Under the pieces are notes generated by a model. It ran no database searches. It had not been told where the DNA came from and was given only the letters and a program-made list of their open reading frames with translations. This document shows, one piece after another, positions 46,901 to 58,900 of a stretch of 64,000 nucleotides of DNA. How positions within the stretch are numbered: the stretch's first letter is position 1; every line of letters starts with the position of its first letter. The stretch is from Trichostrongylus colubriformis. Taxonomy: Eukaryota > Nematoda > Chromadorea > Rhabditida > Trichostrongylidae. The position numbers and the translations under genes were made by a program. The stretch lies in contig OZ022257.1 of assembly GCA_963978905.1 (NCBI GenBank), positions 10,624,509 to 10,688,508 on the forward strand, in the 5' to 3' direction.

Positions 46901-49900
46901 CAGTAAGTGGTAAAGTCCCTATGTGTTCCCGTGTAACAGCTCTTGAATTGATGATAATTATTGGTTACCTAGGAGCCTGTTCTAGAAGCCTAATTGTGAG
47001 CTATAATCTTGATTGTACCATCGGTGGCAATTTCACAGGGTCAAAACTATTAATTTAAAAAATCACAAAAAAGGTTGTTGCAAGGATGCTTAGTTATTGG
47101 CAAACGCTTTGGTCTTGAACGAGACTCGGACCTGCTTTCCATGCTTGTAATGCACATTGGCACATTTGCCCGGAAAGTATGAAGTGCGGGTTCGAGTCCC
47201 GTTCGAGGCCACAGGTTTTGCCCATAACTCAGCTTTCACAGAGCGGGCTGCGTCGAATACCAGCAGCCACTTTCTAAAGCATTTTTCGAGTCTAGAGAAG
47301 GAGATCAAAGAGATGAGACTGAGACGTGGAAGTATTGCTGACCTGCTGATACGCTGGAACAATAACACTTGCAATACATAGTATTCGTAGCAACACCTCC
47401 CTCATTGTGATTGATGGTTCGTACCTGAAATAGCAGCAAAATTACAGTGTGTCCCAAAAGTATAGGTCCACCCTATTTTTCATCCATATCCCCAGAATGG
47501 ACCAGGGATTCCTTTCCAAATTTTTATCTGTGGTACCTGATCACTAAAGCCATCAAACGCCTGAGTAAAATTGGAGACATAAAATTGCAAAATTTTATTT
47601 GCTTTTTTTTCAAAAATAAGGGTGTCCCAAAAGTATAGGTCCACTCAGTCTTTCCGCCTTGCTTCCATTGAAAGGTAAGTTGTGAAGTGGATGTGCTGAC
47701 GCATCCTTCTAAGATTTACTCTACAGTGCCATGCCACGCGGTACGCATTCATCCGAGTACGAAAAAGGGCAAATTCTGGCCTACAAGGATGTGGGACTCA
47801 GCAATCGCAAAATTTATGCGAAGATGGGCCTATCCTACAACTTGATCAACAGCTTCAGTCGCAACATGGACCTGTACGGAACTCAAAAGAGAAGTGGAAG
47901 ACCGCAGAAGCTTTCTGAGAGGCAGAAGCGTCGGATTCTCAACGCTGCGTCCAATTCTAGAAAGGGTGTTTGTCGGCTGTGCAGGGAACTGGCACCTAAT
48001 GTATGTATGTACCACTGTTTATATGGTAGTAAATTACTTTCTAGAACGTCCTGATTTGCCCTGGAATCCATACGATGCGTGATGAATAGTATCCTGCTCT
48101 TACCAAAGCGAGAGAAGGCGGCATAAACCATAACATTACCACCAGTAAATCCGCGCCTCGAGAAGTGGCGCGGCTCCTTCCTCAAATCCTTCCAATGACT
48201 TTCCAAGCCATCGGGTTCATCCAATTTTGACTTTTCTCATCAAAAAGATACCGGCAACGCTATTACTGATATGCCGTAAGCTACACTACGTCAATAATGT
48301 AACCCTGCAGGCTACCTCATCCCATTGATGCGTCCAGCTGACATTCTACTTGGCAAAATGGATTCAAGCCTCTTCGTGCGCCCTCGTGAGGTATGGCGTG
48401 AACGAAAACCGTATTCGCTCGATGTGAGGAGACGACTTGAGCAGACGGTGCACAGTGCTTTTCGATACAGTAGGTGCCAGTTTCCTGCACAGCCGACAAA
48501 CACCCTTTCTGAAATTAGACGCAGCGTTGAGGATCCGACGCTTCTGCCTCTCAGAATGCTTCTACAGCCTTCCACTTCTCTTTTTCGTTCCGTACAGGTC
48601 CATGGTGCAACAGAAGGTGCTGATAAAATTGTGGGATAGGCCCATCTTCTCAGAAATTTTGAGATTGCTGAGTCCCACATCTTTGTAGGCCAGAATTTGT
48701 CCTTTTTCGTACTCGGATAAGTGCGTACCACGTGGCATGGCACTGTAGAGTGAATCTCAGAAGGATGCGTCAACACATTTACTTCACAACTTACCTTTCG
48801 ATGGAAGCAAGGCGGAAAGACTGAGTGGACCTATACTTTTGGGACACCCTTATTTTTGAAAAAAAAGCAAATAAAATTTTGCAATTTTATGTCTTCAATT
48901 TTACTGAGGCGTTTGATCGCTACAGTGATCAGGTACCACAGATAAAAATTTGGAAAGGAATCGCTGGTCCATTCTGGAGATATGGATGAAAAGTAGGGTG
49001 GACCTATACTTTTGGGACACACTGTATAAGTAGAGAGGACATAAAAAGAAAAATACGACTACTAGGGCTCCTTAGCGCTATAGTGAGTGAGATTTCGGTC
49101 ACCTAAACACTGACACTGAATAATAGGAAATTTATATATTTCTATCTATAATGCCACACGAGATTGGCGTAGGAAACAATTAGGAAAAGTGAGCTAAAAA
49201 AGATCATATTCTTTTTGAAATCACCGAAACGCTGCTATCGCAATGAGGGAGTAACTTCACTGTGGGAGGGGAAGAGAGAGAGGCACTCTGCTTAGGCTCT
49301 AGAAGGGATAAGGTACGTCACCCCTCGCCCACCAAGACTCAGTCCGAGAAAATGCATTGGAGCATGCACATTTTCGCGCCAACGGTGCTTGGTGCTTAAC
49401 AATGTTAAACATTTGAATGTGTGAAAATAGAATGAGATTCCAAAAAAGTTATCTCAAAGAACACAAAAGGCTATGAAAGCCTCGGAAATTTTTCGAAATA
49501 TATTGCAATATTTCGGTGCTTAGCACCTTCTTCAGGCCTGAAATGTGGCAGTCTTATTATGTATTATACAAGGTAGATTACATACTCACGTGTTACTGTC
49601 CCAAAAACTTTTGCGTGCACCTACCCTGCCAGAGACCTTGTGAAAAACAATGGCACCCTTAATGTTAAACATTGTATAAGATGCCACTCCAACTTCTCCC
49701 ATCGCGATAGCATGACCGAACCTTGCAAAAATTCATCCAATCCAAGCTCATTTCAGAAAGATCAAGGAAAACTGTGATTTAACATCTGCTTGGACGGAAG
49801 AAATGTCGTGTAGAAGAACGAGACCTATTCGATTTTCGGAGATGAACAGTGTAAAAATGGGTCGAAAGTGTCCGAACATGAAGAGACATGAATAGTTCCA

Positions 49901-52900
49901 TACATTGAAAAAGTTAGAAATTCCTTAAGAGATTTTCTAGGGTCACTTCTCGAATCGGCGGCGAAGTGAAAAGGCACTGAATATGGTCGCGAGGTCGGGA
50001 GAAATCGGGGTCGTTTATAGGCCGGAAGAAAGGTTTTAAAGAGAGATTAGAGGCGTTTGAAGAGAACATGAGCGAAGAAATAGTAATAAGCCAAAAGAAG
50101 CTGTGCTACAACAACCCGAACCCAACTTTTACATCTTTTCCCAGTGCTACTTAGCAGATGAGGAGGAGGGGGGGGGGGGGCGGTGTTCACTGTTGGTGAG
50201 GGTTTTTTGGAACCGGACTGAACCTAAGCCACTGTCAAGGTGTTATGTGATAGACCTACATCGTTTCGTTTTCCATTCTTAGGTGCCTTTAGATTAATTT
50301 TCCACATCTGACGGCTTCAAATGAGGGTGTAAAAGGATGAAATCATCGTAGAAAACATCAGAGTGAACCTTAGTCTCTTCAGATTATAAGGTAGCGGATG
50401 CTAGCCGTTCAAGGCAAAAAAAAGACGTTTAGGTATTTCTCATCTGTCTGAAGGTAAATGTGGTGCTATCGTCATGAGGGGGCCGGGCGAGGTGGTTTAA
50501 TGAAAAAAGATGCTTACTTGAGTATTTCCGGAGGATCCTCGTGAAGTCCTTCTGCACATTTAAGCGTATATCTTTGCCTAAGTCTCAAAAAAGGATGGAA
50601 GAAGTTTATTTCTTTCATGGCTTGGGTAAACATAGTGTCCATAATGGGATGTCCCCCCCCCCTTCATTGCGATAGCACTGTAAAAGTCAAGCCACATTGT
50701 AGGGAAACCCAGTTCCCTTGAGAAAATGTAGAGTGTCAGAAGCTTGAATTAGACGTCAGCCAGATGTCAGCACCGAAGACAGCTGTAAGAGAATGAACAC
50801 CTCGCTGTGCGATTGTGAGCTCTTGAAAATCTATTTCCAGATCACTGGTTTTGTTTTTAAAAAAGAAACAACAACAACAAGTGTATACCTGCTAGTGTGG
50901 CGATGGGAGGGGCAACTTGATGAGTGTGGACGCTAACATGTCTTCACATCACAGATGTTAGTGAAGTACCATAGGTATTGCGGTGTACAAGTACGATCCA
51001 CGAAAAATACTGTGACTATCCATTGTTCATGTTAGAACATGCTATCCCTCGTTATTCATTCGGATATATGTTAGTGTTCAACATTCAACAACTTGCACCC
51101 CCTGACTGGTGCAAGCAAAGCCCGTTGCCTTCAGGCCATTCATGTGGCGTCTCGGAACATTTGTTATCATTTCAGCATTTTTTACAATGCTGAAATAATG
51201 ACAAATGTGATTAATCAAAGCTGAACATTCAATAGTAGCCATGTTTTACACATAAATCAGCTGAAATGGCCCGGACTGGATGTGATTCCATCAGCACGCA
51301 ACAACTTGTAATTCCAGCCATCATCAAGACACAAATGAAAGGTTGTAGTGTGGTCTTGAAAGAACAAACATAGAGAGACGAGACGTGATTTCGGATGGGC
51401 CTATCAGGTTTGTTTGAGCAACTTGGCCAATTACCCTAGGTTTGATCGCCACTAGCGTTTGTTAAATTTGACACGAACCCAGATTGTCCTCGCATGAGGA
51501 TTGAAAAGAAAACAAGCTTCACGGAACTTATTCCGTGACTTATTTCGCTGTCTTTGCTAGCCTTAGAAATCGATCACACTATTGGTCATACTCGGATTAC
51601 GCCACGTATGCGGATTCCACTGAGAATTATATATAGTGATTCCATGCCCTAACATTAACACATGGAGCTGGCCGACTTTTATGGTCATCTTATTCTTCAA
51701 TCTGCCATTTTAGCATCGGATGGATTCTTCTGCCTGTGGAGTATAAGTGAAGTGAATATGATAGAAAAATGTTCACTGCAGGGTTTGGGCCCAGTAGTTC
51801 CCAGAGAAGAAAAAGGGTTTTCGAAAAAAAAAAGTTATTAACCGCAATGGGCGCAAAGTTGGCGTAAGAATGTGTTGCTTAGGCTTATCTTGGCGAAATC
51901 ATGGCCTTCATAACCGCCGAATTTTAATCTTCTTGTCTATTGTGACAAAACTCACAAAAGCCAAGGTCAGTGGTTAATCCAAAGGTGTTCCGTGTGAACA
52001 GGTCTTACTTAGTGCGTTATTTGGTACAAAAGGCCACATTTTCTTCCAATATTGATAGTGACATATAAATACGTATACTTTTCCGATAAATAAGATCAGA
52101 AATGATCAGAATAAGATTTTGCCATCGCTTTTTGAAGCGAAGTGCTACCACAGCAGAATAATGGATGAGCTCTGGAAACAAAGAAATGTGATTTCGAGTG
52201 AAGATGAAGTGCATGGCGCATCCCAGAATCGTCATCGGATTAATTGATTTCAAGCGCTCTTCCTACTGGAACTTGTCATTCTTTGAACGATCGCCGCGCT
52301 CCCAAGAATGCTCCAAAACGTAAGTGGATCACTTCACCGAATCCACACGTTTCGCCCCTGATGCAGAAGCTTCCGAAAATAATGGCAGAGTTCCAAAGAG
52401 CCGTGTTATTGCCATGAGACCTGACACAAGAAGTGCTTAGCGTACATTAAGACATTCAAATACAGTGCTGAGTCCCAAGTTGATTTAGTTTATAGCGCAT
52501 TCCTACTCCTCCACCAAAATTTGAGAAGCAGAAAAAAGTCCGAAAATCTACAGTAGGGTCACCGAAGGTCAAATATCATCGCAAGTGAAAAGAACATGCG
52601 AAAGCAATAGCGAAAGAAGGAGGGCTAAACGGTCAACGTCATGACTGCACTTGTGTGTGCAACAGGGAAGTTAGAGAATTTGAAAAAAGCCGAATAAGAT
52701 GGATTACATCACAGGATTTGTAAAAAGTTCGGTGATTAATCAAGAAGTACGGAATCATAGAAAGGAGCTAATGAGTTACATGTTAACAGTGAGAAACGAT
52801 AAAAAAGCAAAAAAAAAAAACTGGAAATTTGAAAGGAAGGCACTCCAGTATCAAAAGCTTTAAATATCTGCAATATCGAATACCTGCACACCCTAACCGC

Positions 52901-55900
52901 TTGCCTACGGGTAGGGATTCGCTTTGAAAAAAGATACCGTAAATAAATTATTTAATTGAATTTAATCAGCTGTGCATCTTTCACTAAGCCCCAAAAAGAG
53001 TTGGAAATATGACCGAAATCGGTCCGAATTATTTCGGTCGAAATGAATCGATTCTGTTGTAACCTTGACGGAAAATGGGCCAACGAAAATTAGTTTGTCA
53101 ACAGATGATCCGATCAATGTCAATACTTGCGGTCAGTCGTAACACGATCTGCCGAAAAAATGGCACTTCCATGTTGCGGAAGATTATATCCGTATGTTTT
53201 CTTAGACGGCAAATTGAAGTGGCGTTTGCGAAGTAACCGAACTGCAGCAAACAAATTCTTCGGCGATAGGAAGCAGAGATTCTGTAAGAGATATAAAATG
53301 CGGTCAGAACGTAGCAAATAAGGACAAAAACTTGAAAATATCAATGGCATGCTAAGATAACGATACAAAGTTTATTTGTATTCGAAGTCTCATAGGAAAT
53401 ACGTACTAGTGCAGATCAATTTGAGATTATAAAAAATTTGCTATATGCCCCCAAATTAGTTCTACACAAAACTTTCTTGAAGAATATTCTATTACTTTAA
53501 TATGATGGGGGGGGGGACAACTTTCCAATGCTGAACAGTAACATCACCTTTACAAGATCATACAAGTGTAAATATGACATCTAAGTATATGGCTTACATT
53601 CAATCATGTAAAAGCATGTTATTGTGCAACACTCAGCAAGTTGCACCCCCCCCCCTCTCCCCATTAGTTCAACACGAAACTTTTTTAATAAATATTCTAT
53701 TACTTCTCGACTAATTTTTGATCAAACTATTGAGTTAGGTTTTTAAACTTGAGAGTTAGGCTATTAAAAGTTATGTTATTGAACTATTAAGTTCGCAAGA
53801 CATTTGAGTGACAAATAATCATTGATCAATTAACGCAACAACTCATGAAATTCAGAGGTAATGTATATGAATATATCAATGAATACGAAATTAGAGATTT
53901 CGATGCCCACACATTCGACTTTTTTTCTGAATGGGAATTTCTTAATATATATTCAAAGAGATCAAAGAAAGGGAAGTATACGGAAGGGATAGGAAAGAGT
54001 TCGAGTACGGTAATGAACCGGGTCATTTCGTTGCTTTTTAACGAGTAGCAATCATTCATGGCTGTCACGACGAACCTCTTAAAACCATAAGAGCTGCATT
54101 AAGTTTGTTCCACATTTCCCTACAACGGCCGTATTCAAGTAACTGCGCCGAAAGAAAGGTGGAGTTCGTTGTTTTCGTCGATGATGTCACTAATTCAGGC
54201 AGGTGGGGATTGAGGTTAAACCCAGAAGCGTCCTGACCTTCTATGGAATACCTATGTTATGCGTGGACATCCCTACTATATATAAAGCGCTAAGCCGTTT
54301 GTCCCTCCGTCTGTCACGAAATTAGGTATCATATGAAAAACGACCTGTGCAGATGGGGCCAAGTGTGGTATGGGTAGGGCATGGGACAGGAAGTAAAGAC
54401 CACACATGGACCAAATTAAGCTCCGCCCACGGGGGCGGGGCGTGCACTGGAATGTTTGGCTTTCAGCCCGAAACTGTTGATTACGTTCGAACGTGCAACT
54501 AACGTAGGGAGAAGATGGATTTAGGTCAGGGATGAGTTTCTGAAGGTCAGGAAAGAATGCAGGCACAGTGGGCGGAGCATATAAAGTGGTGGGCGGAGCT
54601 TGGACGTTACATGAAAAACGACCTGTGGAGATGGGGACAAATGCGGTATGGGTAGGGCATGGGACACTAAGTAAAGACCACACATGGACCAAGTTAAGCT
54701 CCGCCCATAATGGGCGGGGCCGTCGTGGAATGTTCAAAAATTGTTGATTGGGTTCGAATGTGCCCCAAACATAGGGAGAAGATGGTTCAAGGTCAGGGAT
54801 GAGTTTCCGAAGGTCAGGAAAGAATGCAGGCACAGTGGGCGGAGCATATAAAGTGGTGGGCGGAGCTTGGACGTTACATGAAAAACGACCTGTGGAGATG
54901 GGGACAAATGCGGTATGGGTAGGGCATGGGACACTAAGTAAAGACCACACATGGACCAAGTTAAGCTCCGCCCATAATGGGCGGGGCCGTCGTGGAATGT
55001 TCAAAAATTGTTGATTGGGTTCGAATGTGCCCCAAACATAGGGAGAAGATGGTTCAAGGTCAGGGATGAGTTTCTGAAGGTCAGGAAAGAATGCAGGGCA
55101 CAGTGGGCGGAGCATTTAAAGTGGTGGGCGGAGTTACATGAAAAACGACCTGTGGAGATGGGGATAAGTTTGGATGGGTAGAGCATGGGACAAGAAGTGA
55201 AGACCACACATGGACTAATTTAAGCTCCGCCCACGGTGGGCTGGGTGTGCACGAAATACTCTGTCCTCAAGAAAAAGAGCAATACAGGCCGACCTACTGA
55301 CGCACATGGTGTTTCGCGCACAGTAGTGTGCGCCCGCCAACTGGTTTAATTATAAACTGGGGAACGCCAGTAATAGTAGTACTGCCCAGTACTGCCAGTA
55401 ATAGAGAACGATAATAATATCCGACAAATAGATCAGTTTAACGAATTATTGCCATCTCCAGACCCAACCTAACGGTACCAAGTCGATGGCGTTTACGGCT
55501 CACAAAATGTAGAAACATAGCAAGTTCGATTTTTATAGCTGGGCATTCCTCTTTCCTATTCATTTTCGGGCTTTAGGCACCAATCGAAGATTCTTCTGGG
55601 GTTGCAAGAAACTGACACATATCATGTTTACATCGATTATCTCTTCTGAAGTCTAATGTCTTCAAATGTTCGTTTATAGAAAAAAAAATCAATTCGCGCT
55701 GTATTATCCCGTAGTGTCCATCATCCCTTTGAAGGTACCGACTGGAGCAAAGAGAAAATGAGAACTGGGAAGACTTGTCCTCTGGAAACAAGCATTCCAC
55801 TTCTCATGAGAGGTGATGTGACAAATAGTGATCGACGCATGAATCGTAGAGCTCCGCTTATCCAACAAGAATAAATGCTATGGTATTGTATGTATGCGGT

Positions 55901-58900
55901 AACGTCCTGACCCATCTGGTTCTCGTCCCGCCTTCTCATACATCGGCCAAGGAATCATCTTTTTGTCATAAAGTAAACCCCCATACGGCTAGCTTTGTAA
56001 TGAGGTTCTAAAGTATTTCCTGCTCAGCGTTCAAGTGAGCACAGCGGTCGACCCAAGGTTCATGTGACGTTTGCTGTATGTTGTTTTTTATAACCCGCAA
56101 ACTTGCTTAAAGGAATCGTCCACGGAAAATGAGTTTTTGTGTTACCCATACGTTTATGTTGTATTTGCCTAATGTGAGGCTCATGCATAATATCACGCGA
56201 AAAAATGCGAATCTGGCTGAGATACAGCACCACAAAGTGCGGTCCCAGCGGGCGGGGCTTAAGAGAAAAGCCTCGTTCCGTCGTCCGCCGTGGTCGGAGA
56301 CGCATTGTAGGAGCAGAAAGTTTCGTAAACAGTCCCACTCTCCGTTCCCAACGGCGGCGGACCACGGGACGAGGCTTTTACTCTTAGGCCCCGCCCACTG
56401 GGACCGCACTTTGTGATGCTGTATCTCAGCCAGATTCGCATTTTTTCGCGTGAAATTTTGCATGAGGTCCACATTAGGGAAATACAACATAAACGTGTGG
56501 GTAACACAAAAACGCATTTTCCGTGGACGATTCCTTTAAGCAGACATTTTCAAGCTAAGCACCTGCTGAATGGGTTGCATAAGGGAGCAACACCAAAGAC
56601 AAAGGACTCTTCGGTCATAACATCACTCTTTAACTCCGCTTTATCACAACCAATTACCCCACTACATACAGGGTGCACTCCCATAGGAAGTTTAAAGACA
56701 TCGGAAGGAGATGATTTCGGCTTACTGTAGAACAGACGTAGTGTGGACGAGTTCAGGTGGCCGCCATGCACAAACTCGCCAATTTGACGCCTTGGCATGG
56801 TGCCAAAAGGAGATGTTTCTATTATAAATTCAATTTTTCCTTCTACTTTTTACTTTGTTCTTTCTTATATTGTTTCTAGATGTACTTACATGAATGCTAA
56901 TGTAGTTGGGAATGGCCACTCCACTGCGCTGGAAGTCAGGTGCTACAACTAACGTTGGCCCGCGCCCGTCTCCTACAGCGGACAACTCGGAAAGTCAGTG
57001 TGTTGATGCGAATGGGATGCGAATACACACCGCAGCGCCGCGCTTTTGAGTTTGGGTTTTTTGCCCATTATCGCTTCTAACCTTGAGTGTTCCTTATAAA
57101 ATGCTGATTTCTTTGCATCTTCCTCTTGTTTCGGACCCGTTCCGGTTCCTTTAATTGACTTGCTGATATCGACCATTTCCTGTCTCATTGAGAATTCTAT
57201 GTTGGTTCAGAGTACGCTGCATATCATGAAAATTGTCACTTCCGGCTCTTCAACTAGCGTTTATCGTCGTATATTTATGGGTAGTCAAACTGCTAAATCC
57301 GAGTTTGAAGAAATTAACTCATGAGTGATTCGCCATAAAACAAATATTAATAAAGTAAGTGAATTCCTGATGCGAGAAGCTTCGAGAAAACAGCTTGAAA
57401 GTAATTACCATATTCAAGCACTAGACACGAAATTAATAAATGTCATATGAATCCAATCAAAATGTTGGTAAAATGCAATCAGCTGGTCGACAAACAGAGT
57501 TTAAGGGGAAAGCAGAAAGAACTTGAGGACAGAGTCCGTGAAGTATACAGGGGGTGCCAAAAAAAGTAATTTTGCCCACGGCTCACATCTCATAATTATA
57601 CAAAACATAGGGAAACGAAAGAAATGAAAGTATTGGGTCAAAATATTCCCGAAATGTTCCTCTAAAAGCAGGAACAAGCTGAGACTCACTACTTTCATTT
57701 TCATAAAAATATAGAACCTTTAAGCGGCACAGTCGGGCTTCGGAACACCCACGGTATCAAGGTCCCCTCAAAACAGTGAAGCCGGGTTCCATGGTAGGTC
57801 TTTAGTGGGAAGCTTCCTAAGGATTGGCCCTTCGGTTCATGGAAGTCACAGAGCCCCTGCTGCTTGGACAGGGCTGTTATGATCCGAAGTATCATTTTCA
57901 TGCCCAAATCCGCCTCCGGAGGGGTTTCAGTGGTAAGTGCACGTTTTGGCTCTTGGAAACGAAGGGCGCTGGGAACCGGAAAAAACGGGATCCTAAAGAA
58001 CACCACCCAGTATGAATCCCCTTAGGTACCCAGAGTGAACGGACCTCAGCAAGGTTGTGAACGAGGGCGACGAAATTTCCGATTTTGCCCAGTTGAGGTG
58101 ACACATCTTGTTCACTCTTTCCTCGCTCCCGTTCCTGCTCGTGCAGAAGGCTGCCACGGAGTATATTGATAGAGTGAGGTCTGCTCTTGAATCTGGGGAT
58201 GTAATTACCTCAACAGAATTTGCTGTAGTTCGACTAAAGGGGGGTGAAAGTGAGCGAGACAAAATTACTTTCTTTTGGCACCCCCTGTATACCCTAGTAG
58301 GATGCTACACTGATGTGAGAAAAGCATTCTGAACAAACAGGTTCAAAATCACATCCCAGCTCAAGCAAACAAGTCAATGAATGTCGCTAAAATTGCGGTA
58401 GTCAAAGAATGTCGACTCCTGAGCTCAACGAAGAAAAGGGACCCTTGGAAAAATGGGTTTATCTGTTTAGGAACACCTTTCCTTCGTTGGGCTCTTAGAT
58501 AGATAAAGCTATTTCTTTCACGCTTTTAGAATAGCGCCAAACTTCACGGATACAGGGCAAAGGAGAACAGAAAGGCAAGATAAGTATATAATTGCGTGAA
58601 TAAATTGTAGTACTGGGTAAAACCGAAAACGCTCAGAATTCGGTTACAAAATGGGTAGGAAGAATCCTCTCACTTATGATAAGTTCCGCCCATGAGGAAC
58701 CGTTAGCCTTTTGCGACGCCTACCGCGCTTTCCGGACGTCGCCAACAGGCCAGGCATGCCGTTTACTCGAAATCAATCAGTTTTTCTGAAGAGAAATAGC
58801 TGATCAGCTGTAGTACAAAAACAGGCCATAAACTATTTCTGAAATCCCTTTGGAACGAATACGCTTGTGCCTGCAGGACTTCTGGTTACACAGACATATC

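Noticed and set aside
54276..55115. 279-codon minus-strand ORF, the longest frame in the window
   Set aside because: It is produced by a tandem repeat whose unit (267 bases) is divisible by three; the translation is the same block repeated and has no protein-like character outside the repeat.
56107..56517. ORFs on both strands in the foldback element
   Set aside because: They are mirror readings of the two inverted arms of one MITE.
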